NCBI RefSeq assembly: GCF_020085105.1 | Contig: NC_058046.1 | Span: 11,073,675 to 11,137,674 of the forward strand | DNA: 64,000 nt | Origin: Siniperca chuatsi | Lineage: Eukaryota > Chordata > Actinopteri > Centrarchiformes > Sinipercidae | Direction: 5' to 3' | In this document: one piece after another, positions 11,611 through 24,199 of the stretch | Numbering within the stretch: the first letter of the stretch is position 1 | Layout of the letters: every line of letters begins with the position of its first letter | Position numbers and translations under genes: made by a program | Notes under the pieces: model-generated | The model's database searches: none | What the model saw: only the letters and a program-made list of their open reading frames with translations | What the model was told of the DNA's origin: nothing

Positions 11611-13281
11611 ACTGATTTCTGCCACCAGCAGCACAGGCTACGTTATTCTTTGCATTAAAGAAGGAATTATTGCTCTAAGGCTACTTGTACATTTATGTCT
11701 TCCTATAATTATGTCTCTATTTAAATGGCAAGAGAAAATGTAATTGGTTTATATTAATTTTTAATTGTATTCATTTTAATTATCAAGTTTTTTATGTTTT
11801 CAACTGCCACATACTCTCTTTCTGTTCCATTTGTCTGCAAAGGAAGTTGTAAAAAACACTGTTTTAAATCATTTTACCGTCATCATCTCTTTTGGATTAA
11901 TCAAAACCAGACTTTTGTCATGTTTGAAAGCAATTTGGTATTGCTTCTATTTGTGCATTTTTGTCATTATTGTTTCTATTTTTGTATGGCCCAGACACAG
12001 TACTGAATAGTTTGTGAAATGTAAAACAAGATAATGTATCTCAAGGCTCATGGAAACAATAAAACATTTTTCAGTTGTTGAATATCTGCTATGTGGTCCA
12101 GAAAGCGCTTAAGATCATGGGGACATACAGTCCACAACACTAGTAGGCCTACATGATATTAAAAAACCTATTAGTAATGATGATGCTGGTTAAACATGAG
12201 TTTGGGTGGATTTTAAGAATACCCCATGGCAAGTCTGACTAAATTGCTTTGTGAAGCAGAATCTTATCATAACGTTCATCATACTATGCTGTTATTTCTA
12301 GTAAGATTAGTGTATTAGAAAATATGTTCCAGGTGTTATTCTAGAAAGACAGCTGCATTGAGAAATCCTGAACATGAAGTGAACCCCAGAGTGTCCACTT
12401 CTCGGTTTGCGCGTCCAAAGTCTCCGCTGGCAGCAGCAGGTTTCTGTCAGGGGGTCTGGACATCATCCAGCGACTCATGCACGGAGCTTTGGGCAAAGTC
12501 AAAATGGCGGACTGGTTAGCGACTTATTGGGAGAACATTTTTTTCCTCCTACGATTACGAGTCGATCTGGGGTATAGGCCTACAGTTGAATCCTGACTTC
12601 AGAATAGATGCGACATATGCGCAAATCTCTCTCCTGAGCAGCTGATTCCACTTTGATCGAGCTTGAATCCAGCCATTGGCTGACGGAGCTGCGCGCGTTC
12701 ACGGTCGACGTCTGAAGCCACCCTCAATCGAGCACTGAAAAAAGGATTCATCACTGCTTCAAAGAGAAATGTACTGCAAAGATTCATTTTTTATGCAGTC
12801 TCTTGCTCATTAAGGGCGCAATATGTTGTCGGTGTAAGCATGTGACATCCCCTGAAAATTGAAGGGCTGTCTGTGTATCCTTTCTTTTTTTAAATAGTTT
12901 TAAATAATGTAATAAAAAAAAAACAATTCAAACTGGTGATTTCTTTAATTGCCGTCCGTACAATCCCACCTTTCAGGTCAGCAGAGAAATAGGGAGCCAA
13001 TTCCCTCCAAGGCACACTCATCCCCTTCTGATTCAATATGTATTCTTATTATTTTATTCTTTTGAATCTAACCTTCAGCATACCACTGTGAATGATAATT
13101 GTTCCTCCTGCAGTTGAAGCAGAAGCCCACAACAGGCTGAAGAGTGACATGCATTTTAAAATGGTTCAGAAGAGCTTTCTGAAGTCATATCACATATTTG
13201 GCCACAGACTAAAATCATTCTTGTTGTCATGTTCTTGTAGCAGACAGTGGGTGGCCTTCCCACAAGATAATTAGGACATAT
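11611..13281. other. Intergenic stretch without a convincing gene
   Basis: An AATAAA near 12056-12061 could end a transcript, possibly that of the Myb/SANT gene. A CpG-richer patch at about 12400-12720 includes TCAAAATGGCGGACTGG. It looks like a first exon or promoter, but no downstream exon could be joined to it. Short A- and T-runs are the only other features. Confidence 0.4.
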
Positions 13282-13761
13282 ACTGTATAAAGCTGAGCTT
13301 GTCTTTTCTTCAGTGCCACTGTCTCGATGTTGTACAGCTTAGAGACAGTGGCACTGAAGAAAAGACAAGAGGCAGAGCTGGAGGTAGCAGAGCTTAAGAT
13401 GTTGAGGTTCTCTTTGGGAGTGACGAGGACGGACAGGATCAGGAATGAGTACATCAGAGGGACAGCTCATGTTAGATGTTTTGGAGATAAAGTCAGAGAG
13501 GCCAGATTGAGGTGGTTTGGACATGTTCAGAGGAGAGACTGTGAATATATTGGTAGAAGGATGCTGAGGTTGGAGCTGCCAGGCAGGAGGTCTAGAGGAA
13601 GACCAAAGAGGAGATTTATGGAAGTAGTGAGAGAGGACATGAAGTTAATTGGTGTGAGTGAAGAGGATGCAGAGGACAGGGTTAGATGGAGGCACATGAT
13701 TCGCTGTGGCGACCCCCGAAAGGGAACAGCCGAAAGGAAAAGAAGACTGTATAAAGCTGAG
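13282..13761 (+). mobile_element. 5'-truncated RTE-type LINE insertion with target duplication
   Basis: The insertion 13298-13745 is flanked by perfect 16-bp direct repeats ACTGTATAAAGCTGAG at 13282-13297 and 13746-13761, a textbook target-site duplication. The body encodes the C-terminal tail of an RTE-clade reverse transcriptase polyprotein (VTRTDRIRNEYIRG, RLRWFGHVQRRD, RSRGRPKRRFMEVVREDM) in one open frame, ending in an A-rich tail. The 5' end carries a 28-base inverted duplication (see the hairpin at 13298-13369). The intact direct repeats and open frame suggest a fairly young insertion. It cannot move by itself because most of the LINE is absent. Confidence 0.88.
13298..13369. repeat. 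Perfect 28-bp inverted repeat at the LINE 5' junction
   Basis: Arm 13298-13325 is the exact reverse complement of 13342-13369, with a 16-base loop between (13326-13341). The left arm begins at the very edge of the target duplication, so the inversion was made during insertion. Confidence 0.95.
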
Positions 13762-14196
13762 CGAATGTAATGCTACTTCAAGCTTTTGGTATCTGACTGT
13801 GTCCATGTGTACATGCTGTACCAAGAACTTCTCTGAAATCAGATTTGTGTTGTAATAAACTATGAACAACTGAGGCTCATCGAGTTTATTCTTCTACTCA
13901 TTGAAGTGACGTTTTCCCACATCACTAATTAAACTGGTATGTGATATTACTTCATTGTTGTGAAATCATGACAAAGAAAATAAAGAAAGTCTGACTTTTT
14001 TTTTTTACAAGAAATAAGAATCAGTGACATTTGAGCACTAAAAGCTCTCAGTGAATGTACATGAAAGTGTATTCAACCTTCTGCTGTGAATGTCATTGTT
14101 CACAGTAAGTGTAGTTATACTGCAAGTGTGAAGATAACAGGGTACTCCAACTACCCTGGACCTGTGTGGTCCTTTTGAAAGCCGCTGTGTTATTAT

Positions 14197-14650
14197 CAGA
14201 GGTGGAAAGTAACAGTACATATACTCAAGCACTGTCGGCTACTTGTTCCATTATGCCACACTTCTACTCCACAACATTTTAGAGACAAATATTGTGCTTT
14301 TTACTACATTTGTCTGACAACTGCAGCCTACTTTGAAGATCAATATTTTACATAGAAAACAGAATCATAGCATGAAATGTGATCCATTACTCCAGATTGA
14401 GATACCCAAAAGTAAAGTAGTTGATATTAGCTTCACTTGACCAGCTGCTACATTAAAATGCTGCATACACAGTGATGCATCAGTAATAATACAATGTAAC
14501 ACTGTGACACCACTTAGGCTACATTTCAGTTAAATTACATTTCAGTTAAATTATGAATGCAGGAGCTTTTACGTGTAATGGACTTTTTAACACAGAGGTA
14601 GCGCGACTTTTACTTCAAGTAAAATATGTAAATATTTCCTCCACCACTTG
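14197..14650. mobile_element. MITE with CAGAGGTGGAAA / TTTCCTCCACCACTTG ends
   Basis: The left end CAGAGGTGGAAAGTAAC and right end TTTCCTCCACCACTTG form imperfect terminal inverted repeats around about 450 bp of AT-rich, non-coding sequence. This is a widespread type of fish non-autonomous DNA element. It lies in the hps4 upstream region. A related-looking end occurs at about 56587. Confidence 0.6.
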
Positions 14651-15025
14651 TTGATTGTTTCTGAATGGCGAACTAGTTTGTCCCTGTCGGCTTGCCATAC
14701 ATTCACATGACTTCACTGCGTGTGACTGACCTGCATTCCTCAAGTGGCACTAGTCCTCCGTAAAACTGACTCGTTTTAGTGGCGAACAGAAAAGAAGCTG
14801 TCGCGCTGTGATATGTAGTCTAATGCATCTTATTGTTAGCTGTACCAAACAGCTGATCTGAGTCTGCGGTGTCTCGGAAGATTTGGTAACTCGGAGTTGC
14901 AGCTAAAATATTCAGTTCTGCTTTTTGTCAAGAGTTCACCTGCAGCCTGTTGGGTTGGAAATTCATGGATACAAGATAACTGATGACTGAGGGACGTTTA
15001 GCTTTTTCTGGGCTGCGTGTCGCTG

Positions 15026-18000
15026 ATGGCTGAGCTTATGCCGCCAGACTTAAGAAGGTAAGATCAGCTGAGACCCAGTCCTGGTTCAGTCTGCTTCCAG
15101 TTTTACTGCGGAAACAAGCTACAGTCTGCGTGATGGACATTCATTCGCTCTGCTCACTGTTGTCCTGTGGTTGGTGAAATCAGACCAAATGAGCTGCTGG
15201 AGCATCACAACAGCCACTTTAATACATGTTTGGCATGTGGCTTTTCTTATCAAGCATATGAATGAACTGAAGGAATAAAACAACAGCATGTAGTATTAAT
15301 CCTCCAGTCTACATCCAGGGAAACCAAACCCTGCTCTGAAGCCTACGACAACAACAGCTGTGTTTGCTTTTTAGCCATTAAATGAAGAATTTAGACACAT
15401 GTTCTGTGTATTGATTTTGCAGGTGTACTTATTTCTTCCTGTATGATGGATCCAAGGTCCAAGGAGAGGGTGACCGTACAAGAGAGGGGATCTGCTACTT
15501 CTACCCTGAAGAGGTTCGACTTTCAGAAATTGTGACAAGTTTGGTTGTATTCCATAATGCTTGTTTGTGTGTTTCATACTATATTATATGTGTGTATGTC
15601 TCTCAGACCCCTTTAGATAGGCAGGAGCTGCTCTGTGGCCAGCTTGCTGGCGTGGGCCGCTGTGTCTCTGAACTTTCCTTTTCTCCTGTGCGCATACTGA
15701 GGCTGCACCGCAACAAGTTTGCCATCCGCATGAGAGATGACTTCTTTTGGGTGAGTGAGCACACAGGTGATCCAGCTGCAACTTTTCAACATGTTTTTGA
15801 CTAATAGTTATTTTGTCTCCCAGGCTCTTGGCTGCTCAGTGGAAGTCCCCACCGTCAGTGTCTGTGAACTCCTGGATCAGCTAATAAACCTCTTTTGTTT
15901 CTACAACGGCTCTGTCCGAAAGAGCTACCAGGTGCAGTCCTCAGTTGTCTAGTAGTCTTATGCCATAATAGTCTTGTTTTTTTAAAGTCTGGTTTGTCCC
16001 ACAGTTGCATCAAGTTGTAGAAGAGCAATCTACAAAAGCTAAGAGTAAAAGTTACATCAAAAAGAGAAACTAGGCAATAATTCAGTATCAGACCAGCAGG
16101 TCATTTGGTTTAGTTTGTTTTCATTTAGGTTGAGTTCATTCAAAATTGTGTATTTTACAAAAGTTGCATATAGTAATTGAAACTTTGTTTTGCGCTGTAG
16201 CTTAACAGTCAGGAAACTTTGGCTGCTCGATGGGCGCAGTACCTCTCACACCTGCAATCAGGATCCTCAGAGCTTCATCACATCTTCAGCTGCTTAAGGA
16301 CCATTGACTCAACTAATGTACGTACAAAATGTGGTCACAGTTCTACATTAAATCTGCAGTGGCTTTTCTAATGCTGCACATCAGACATTGTTCCTGTTCA
16401 GACAGGATATGACTGTCACAATGTCCTGTGGTATTGTGTAAGTGCTCAGTATGTCTTGACAAACACTCAAGAGGCAAATTTCTACATATTTATTGTACAT
16501 AGAGAATACATGTCAATTTGCACAAGCTGCCAACCAAATGCCAGTAAATCCTGGATATTTCTGGCCTGTTAGCCACTTGTAAGGTTAAATTACAAGGTAA
16601 AATCCCATCATTGATGCAATTTTGTAGCTTTTACAAAACACATACCAGAGATGCCAAGTCCATCACATGACACAGTAGATGACACAACATTTGCAAAAGT
16701 GTCTTGATGTAAAAATTTAACTGATACAGTTATTGCATTATACATTTTATATTTATCGCCTTTCAGTTAATGTGCTTTTACATGACCTGAAAGGTAACAA
16801 TTTTAATTCTTGCCCTCAGATTGACCCACTTCTCTTACTCAAAGCTGCCCTCATTCTTCAGGCCTGTCAGCGCTGCCCTCTAGTGTTAGCAGGCTGTATT
16901 CTTTTCAGAGGAAGGTGAGCTGACATTTTGACAATATCCACCTGCCAGTGCTGTCATAGCTTTTGTAAATAACAGGTTTTAAAATCTGACTTTTCTGCCT
17001 TTTCTCCACAGAGTTGTAAGCACACAGATGTCTCCAGAGCTCACAATGAAGGTGATGGTTCATGAGAGTGAAACCTACACCAAGATGATGGTAGGACCAA
17101 ATGCTGGCCTAAAGCTTTTCTCACCAAGAACCCCCAAACACCTTTACAATCTTTTGTACTCACTTTAATTGAACTAATTGGAATAATAAAACTTTTATTT
17201 TGCTGAGAACTAGCCTGGGACCCTTTTTAAAAGGCCACATAGTGGCAACCAGTAATTTGGACTACATAAGTGCTACATTTTAATGTAGCTTTACTAAAAT
17301 AGTTTGACATTTGGGAAATAAGCTTATTCGCTTTCTTGCCTTGAGGTAGCTGAGAAGATTGATACCGCTCACATTTCTATACTTTAAATATGAAGCTAGA
17401 GCCAGAGGCCGGTTAGCTTAGCTTAGCATAAAGACTGGAAACAGGGGGAAACAGCTAGGCCACCAGCCCTTCTAAAGCTCACTAATTGGCACGTTATATC
17501 TTGTTTGTTTAATCTGCACACAAACAACTATTTTGTGGGGGTTACATTACTATATCTTCAGAGCTAATGCTAGGTGAATTTTGTTATCTTTGGACCAGGC
17601 TAGCTAGGCTAAGCTAACCGGCACGACATGAGAGTGGTATTGATCTTCTCATCTAACTCTCGGCAAGAAAGCCAATAAGCGCTTTTGCCAAAAGATCGAA
17701 CTATTCCTTTAACAGAAAAAGTCTTAAGCCAGTGTTTCAATTTTGATTTAGGCCCAGAGGCCCAGTGGACAGAGTACCTCCAGCCCATTTGGCACTGTTG
17801 TCAGCTCCACTACTGTGTTCCTGACCATGTCTGAACTTCAGTACGTGCAATCCTACCCTGTCGACAAAGATTTCAGGTAGCGTCTTCCCTCACTGACTTG
17901 TACTGTCTTTGACTTACACAAGCTCCTTAAATCAGGATGTTTGTGTAACATTTTCAGAGAATGTCTCCAACTCTTTTCTACCCTCCAGTTCCCATTCTAC

Positions 18001-18829
18001 TCCATACAAAGACACTACCCCAACGAAGGCCCGCCTGTCAAGAACGTTATCTGACACGCCCTCCACTGAGTCAGAGCCATCTGATCCTGGTTGCTCCCAG
18101 TCGCCCCAGAAGTTGTTCTTCAGCCCTCACTTGTCAGACAACTCCGTGTTTAGCCCATTTCCATCACAGAGCACTGCTGATCCACTCAACCCCCCACCAC
18201 AGTCGCCCAAGCCTCCTGTCCCAAATGGAAAACACTCCCATGGAGCTGAGGAGGAGGCGCTGGAGGAGTCGTATTATCACAGTTTTCACAGCAACGGAGG
18301 TGGAGGCAGCCAGATACATAACGACAGAGACAGTTCAGCGTTTGAAGAAAACTCACGTCTAAATGGAGTTGGAGGAGGTGGAGACACGGCGTGTGGGACA
18401 GTGTTTGACTTCAGAGGGGCTGAGTCTGCGAATGAAGAATCACATGACGATAAGGTTTTGGAAGAGGCCAGCAGAGGTGGCCGTGGGAGTGCTCAAGGCC
18501 GCAAGGCAGAGATTCAAGATTCTCCTCCTTGCTCTGGTGCTTTGGACAGCCCAGAGGAGAGTCCGCTGATTCCCATGACGCTGTACCTGCACCGGGTTAA
18601 AGGCTTGGTGCTGGCTCTGCTGGTGGAGCCTCACTTCTTGAGTGACACAGCTTCTATAGAGGAAGTGGTGAGAAACAACAGCAACCCAGTTAAAAACTGG
18701 GATTGCTCTGATTTTTGTCACATTATGATATTGAAAGTTTGTGAGCACAAAACGGCACCTTTAGTTTCTGTTGGCGAGTGGAACAAAAAGATGCTTCATG
18801 ACACAGCTGATGTAATACATTCCATTATT

Positions 18830-18912
<83 letters not shown>

Positions 18913-19996
18913 GTGTAGCTCTTCCTTTATGGTTTGTATCCAGTATCACAGCAGCCTGGCGTCACTCAATGGACTGGAGGCCCATTTGAGGACCATCTCC
19001 CCAGTGGCCCCGGGCGCTCCAGGAACCTACATCTTTGCCCATTTTGACTGCATTCAGAGCACGCTGACAAGTGAGGCTCCCATAACACTCTCAAGTATCT
19101 CCTCTCTTCGTTCACTCTTGGACTCTGTTTGTGTTTATCTTCACTCGCTCTGCATCTGTCTTTTTTTTTTTTTTTTTTACATTTCTGATAATTCTGTCTT
19201 TTCCAGGTTTTAACTTTTCTTCTAGGGTGAGTATAAGCTCTTCTGCCCCACCATCTCTACCTGGGGACTGGGGGGTTTGGTTGTTTATATTTGTCTTTGC
19301 ATGAGCTAACGGCTAATTAGTAACACTGTGATCAGCATTCCTTTGTGCAGCAGGCATGCCTGTCCAGGTTAATGTGCCACTGTGGTACTGAGTCTCTTGT
19401 TATTGTGTGTCTCTGCAGCCAACCTGTCTGGTCGACCAGGGGGAGCCCCAGAGCGTCCCTTTGTGAGAGCCACATCACTTCTTCACTCGCATTTCTGTAA
19501 CACTGGAACTCTGCAGGAGGCTATTATCAGGTCAGTATGGCAGTGACGCGTCGGTGGTTGGGGGGTTTCTCGTACCTTTCATGGCTCCTCAAGTAGAAGT
19601 CGGGGGTGGGGGTTGGATCTGTCAGTTAATCGTGTCCATCGTCACATCCCACCAATCCCTAAATGTTCTTCCTCTTCTCGCGTAGATCACACTCCCAACA
19701 ACTCACATTTACTGGAAAATTGTTCTATTGTTTTATTTCTTTTTTGTGTCACGTTGCTCTTTCCTGTTGCATGTCATCACTCTGCATGCTTGAAATGTAA
19801 ATGCGTGGGACACTTTCACTGCAGGAGTGCTGGTGCTGCTGTGTATGGAAGCAGCAGTGTGGCCCAGGAGACTTACTTCCAGCAGCAAGGGGGATCACTG
19901 AGGAACTCGGGCATCCCTAACCACCAAGACAGTGCTTTCTCGCTGCCCAGCAAGGCCCGACACAGACTACTGAAACACGGGGTTAACCTGCTCTGA
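15026..19996 (+). CDS. hps4: HPS4, subunit of the BLOC-3 complex
   Basis: Twelve exons join in phase to 626 residues: 15026-15057, 15423-15513, 15607-15750, 15824-15931, 16201-16317, 16820-16914, 17012-17090, 17752-17876, 17989-18667, 18944-19070, 19419-19530 and 19825-19996. The N-terminal longin-type region ([35 protein letters not shown]) and the conserved end ([26 protein letters not shown]) match vertebrate HPS4. A long low-complexity exon 9 makes up the variable middle. HPS4 pairs with HPS1 to form BLOC-3, the guanine-nucleotide exchange factor for Rab32/Rab38, needed for melanosomes and other lysosome-related organelles. The exon 2 donor (GAG/GTTCGA) is weak but the phase fits. Intron 9 carries a long (TA)n run. 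An ATTAAA at 20838-20843 is the likely poly(A) signal. Confidence 0.95.
17295..17712. mobile_element. Palindromic MITE in hps4 intron 7
   Basis: The copy begins AATAGTTTGACATTTGGGAA and ends near GAACTATTCCTTTAA, with internal GGTTAGCTTAGCTTAGCA mirrored by GCTAGGCTAAGCTAACC. It belongs to the same family as 38785-39349, and parts recur at 30215-30660. Confidence 0.75.
18834..18910. repeat. (TA)n microsatellite in hps4 intron 9
   Basis: An almost uninterrupted TA dinucleotide run of about 75 bp, ending about 35 bases before the exon 10 acceptor. Its length is probably polymorphic. Confidence 0.97.
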
Positions 19997-20860
19997 CAGG
20001 ACAACATCCTGACATCTCCTCTCGATGTTCAAAAGGAGTATTTTGTTAAAAACTGTCCTGTGAGTAACCTTTAAAATCAACAGAGAAAATGTGAGAATAT
20101 GATTTAAAGCTTCTTCTGTTTCGTAGCTTGTTTACTTGTTCCTACAACAGATTGTATGATATTAGCATATTCTGTGCTGTGAAGCCTTATGACACTCATA
20201 TTCACTAGCAGAACTTAGTATTTTTTAAATTTGTATCATAACTATGAATTTGCTGTGACAGAGAAGATGGTTGGTAAAGGTTTCGTTTACAATGAGGTTT
20301 TAGTCATAGTTTCAGTTGTTTCAATGTTTGTTTGAATACAGTTTGTCCACATTTCATTTCTGTTACCTTTTGTATCCACAATTTTGCTGCATTAAGCTCC
20401 TGTTTGCACATTGCACTCATTTTGAAACCTTTTCACTTTACTGATATTTTCTGTTCAGTCAAATCCCCATGAATGGAATAATTCCTCTTACTTGTATTTA
20501 TTTATGTAATAGGAAATTTAGACTAAAGCAAGATTAAATCGTTATACTACTTAATGCATTTGTGCAGACGCAAGCTTTTCCTTGCTGCACATACTGCAAA
20601 ACTGTATTGGCTTATTACACAAATGTCTAAAATAACCCAAAATAGTTTTGATAAAAAATGTCTATTTATTTCAAATCGACTCTTTGGTAACAAAAAAAGT
20701 GTTATTTAACTATTCAGCTATTAGATCCACATCCCCCCCCCCCCCTTGAAAGTGTCATTTGTTAAAATAATGTATGTATTCTGAAGCTTGCTGAGAAGAG
20801 ATGCACTGTGGTATACTGCAGTGCATTATTAGTGGAAATTAAATGAATACATGATCCTCA
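19997..20860 (+). other. hps4 3' UTR (inferred)
   Basis: AT-rich sequence without other coding signs runs from the hps4 stop to ATTAAA at 20838-20843. A C-run of about 14 bases lies near 20732-20745. Confidence 0.55.
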
Positions 20861-21362
20861 CAGTGTTGAGTCTTGTGTGAGATACTTTTGTAAAAGCTTG
20901 TTTAAAACCACAGGGGCTACATGGCCTTATTAGGGCCATCGGCGGCCTGCATGTGACCCTGCAGACTGGCCCAATTGTTCTCCACCTCAGACTTAACGCC
21001 TCATCTCAAAATGGTTACAACTGGCCTGAAGAAGGAAGCGCGCAAGTCTATTTGAAAAGCCAAAGACGTGCTCATAAAATGCTATTTCTCATGTTCTGTC
21101 CGAATGTTTCTGTGCTGTATGTGTTGTAAGTAAGATCGTCCCTGATGATCCAAATATGGAGTCATTAGAGTCATTAGCTAAGTAGCTGAATTTGAATGGA
21201 TGGGGTCGGCGCTCTTTGGGGCGCCTCATTATGCAGGCGCATTAAAAGAAAGCAGTGGGGGGCAAATTGGTGGTTAAGGGCACGAACAAAAAGAGGGGCA
21301 GGGACTGTGAGGAGGGTCATGATTCAAATTCTAAGTGGTAAGATGTCCCCATTGTCAGTGGG

Positions 21363-21370
21363 GTATATAG
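21363..21370 (+). promoter_or_regulatory. TATA-like element upstream of the unrecognised secreted gene
   Basis: GGGGTATATAGCAGG lies about 115 bases before the chosen start codon at 21480. A start of transcription near 21395 would leave an 85-base leader. Confidence 0.45.
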
Positions 21371-21479
21371 CAGGCAGACCAAACTCTCCATCCGGCGAGT
21401 TTGTGCGAGTTGGCACAACAGAGAAGCTGCCTGTTATAACTCAGTGAAGATCCAAAACCCAGGAATTGGAAGAATCACA

Positions 21480-23503
21480 ATGGCCTCCTGGCACTGCAAA
21501 TGGATTGTTCTATTTCTTCTCTCGATATTGACAAGTGACATTGGAGTATTTAGTCGCGCAGTAGACACGCTGGGATTTCTGTCACAGTCGCCGAAAACTG
21601 CAGATGACTCCTCCGGACCAACTTTACGCATGGACGCGTTGAGACGGTGGAGGCGCGGGATCGCGGAGACGAACCGGGAGCGGTGCGCAGAGCTGGCGGC
21701 GCCTTGGCTGGAAAACACACAGCAAGCTCCTGAGGATAATGCAACACTGTTGCAGCTCCGCGTTAGGCCCTTTTCCCCGGGAGCCTCCCAGGGCCTGGTG
21801 TTCCCAGGAAAATCTCTTTTCAGCTTTGTCCGACGGGTTTACCACTGCTGTCAGGAGGGACTGAACTGCAGAAGCGTAAAAGGAATTCAAGGTCGCTTGA
21901 GAGGAGGTAAGACAAACTAGATCCGGCTAAAACACATGCGTTGTCATAATAAACTTTCTTCTACTATAGAATTGAAATGTTGGTTGTGTTGGGTTAGGCA
22001 TGGTGAGGCAAGGAGACACACATGTGTCCCCAATTGGCTGCTGAGCTCAGTCAGAAAAACTGAAGATGTTTAGGTTTATTTTCCATGTGGTTAATTCCAC
22101 TAAATGTAGCTCAATGCAACATATAAAAGTAGTTATTGTGACCACAGGCCTGGTGTCTCCACATGTGGACTGTAGACCCCAACCATCAGGAGGGCTTTGA
22201 GAGCCAAACCCCTAACAGTGGTGATAAATTCTCCAACTGCATCAAAACACATCATTGCTATTACTTTACATTACTTTGAATTTATTTCTCGACCATGAAA
22301 CACACTCATTCGATTTGAAATCAAGATATCTACAGCATAAAACGCTGCATGGGAATTAAAAGGTAATAATGTAAGTCAGAGGGAATGATTAGCCTTGCTC
22401 ATTAAAAGCATTTACATTCATTCAATATAGGAATGAATGAATGCATCTTTTAGCAGGAAAAAGATGCATTATAAACAGCCTTAAGCAGCCATATGCAAAC
22501 ATATATGGCGTTGAAAGAGTGACACTGTGCAGGACTGTCACAAGCTGTGGAAGTGAATGCAGAAGCAGTTGGGCGGACATTAATGACTTGATTAATGCAG
22601 CTGTATTGAGAACCATGGTATCTGCATACAAATGAGTCTTTGCTGGCTTAATGTCCCCTCCAAGAATAGTTGAGATATCCTGCTGCCAGATTAACAAGGT
22701 ATTAGGAGTGAAAACATCACCTCTGTGGTGGAGATCCTACTCTAATCCATGGGATTTATCAAACTGGAGCCTGACATGAGTGTATGTGCTGCTCTGTGAC
22801 ATGAAATTCTCCATCTGAAACTGTACTGTGACTCTGACAGACTCTTGACTGCCTCTCCTCCTCCTCCTCAGATACAGACGTGGAGTTTCTCCTCACCAGG
22901 GAGATTTTATCATTGACAGTGATGAGAGCCGAGCTTCACCTCCAACTTTCCAACCCACAACATCTGGATGTCCATCCTGTGCTTTCTTCTATGGCAAAGC
23001 GTGACCTTCCTACAAGGTAAAAACTCTTCTCTCAATATGTTCTGTACTTTGATTAATTTAGTGTTTTACACAAATTCTTAATTTCGGTCACTCTAGACTG
23101 ATGGCCTCTGGGAGTCTCAGGCCTGGTTGTAATCCTGTTGTCTCTCGCTTCCTTTAGGTACAGTTTGTGGTCACGGGGCAACACGATGGAGCTGAGAGTG
23201 GATCTGCTGTTCCTTTTCCAGAGTCTGCAGGAGGTAGCGGGTGGTGCCGGAGGGGGTCCCAGCTTGGTCAACATGCGGCGGGTGGTGTTTTCTTCCAGGG
23301 GGGATCCACCAAGAGAAAAGCCCACTTCAGGAGCTCTGCAGGACACTGATGGTGATGTGTGGGGGGATGGGGTCGCTAACACGCTGCCTGTTCTGGAGCT
23401 GGGCTTGGTCCTGGGATGCAGTCAGGCTGGATCAGGAGTGTCCTGTGGAACTGGCGGTGTTCACCTCTCACACACACCTTTCATGGCTCTGTACTACAGA
23501 TGA
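21480..23503 (+). CDS. Secreted protein, not recognised; possibly TGF-beta propeptide-like
   Basis: Three exons (21480-21906, 22872-23016, 23158-23503) join in phase to 305 residues. The first 20-25 residues are a signal peptide (CKWIVLFLLSILTSDIGVFS). One N-glycosylation site (NAT) follows, then a distinctive segment FSFVRRVYHCCQEGLNC, a predicted beta-rich stretch across the exon 2-3 junction (LTVMRAELHLQLSNPQHLDV, ELRVDLLFLFQSLQ), a glycine-rich linker, and a tail with GCSQAGSGVSC that stops at FMALYYR. I do not know the family. The alternating strands and length recall a TGF-beta superfamily propeptide, such as that of inhibin alpha, but no cystine-knot mature domain follows. That resemblance is weak and is inference only. 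The ATG at 21480 is preferred because it starts the signal peptide. A likely poly(A) signal ATTAAA is at 23716-23721. Confidence 0.75.
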
Positions 23504-24199
23504 AGTCAAACTGAGACTGGACTTCTGCACGGAAACATTTAATCTCTTGACTCACTCTTTTCTAACTGAAGAGACAGTCGTCTCAAAGCTTACAAGGAAA
23601 TGATGCACTTCAATGTCAAAACTATTAATTTATCAGTTTTTTTTTGTAAAAATATATATACATATGTAAATAGCAAATATGATATACTGTAACTTTATGG
23701 AGTCATTCTTTGGTTATTAAAGCTCAATCTAACAATGGCTCATGACGCAAGCGTTTTGCCATTTATTTCAGTGGCTGCGGTTCAGTCGACTTTATTCAGC
23801 TGTGCTCCTCTTTTGGATATTCTGGTACCAACACCTTTTATATATGTGCTTCTATTTAAAGAAGTTTTCACAGCTGGTGGGGAAAAAAAAACCACCTGGA
23901 CAAACAAAGGGCTTGTACATGTGCTGTGACGCTGCTGAACTGCGACTGACTACTCTATGAATTTGTCAGGAAATATTCTTAGACTGATATATTAGAGTTA
24001 AAAGGTATTTAAGCATTCGCAAAGTTGCATATAGCTCCACAATGCTTCACACTTTGGATGGTGTGGATTCACAGGCACAGTACTTGTCATAAGATCAAAT
24101 TTAACACAATACTGCTAAATACCAAATAATCTCACAAAGCACTCAACGGCAACTCAGTGATGTTGGAGTCGAAAAAAAAGCAACACGTTCTGATAAAAT

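Noticed and set aside
17909-19213. A 434-codon open frame read as a single exon
   Set aside because: It runs through the (TA)n repeat and the exon 9 donor. Only 17989-18667 and 18944-19070 align with HPS4; the rest is intron read-through.
22439-22471. Short palindrome around AATGCATCTTTT
   Set aside because: A 12-bp imperfect hairpin in an intron of the unrecognised gene, within chance expectation for a window this size.
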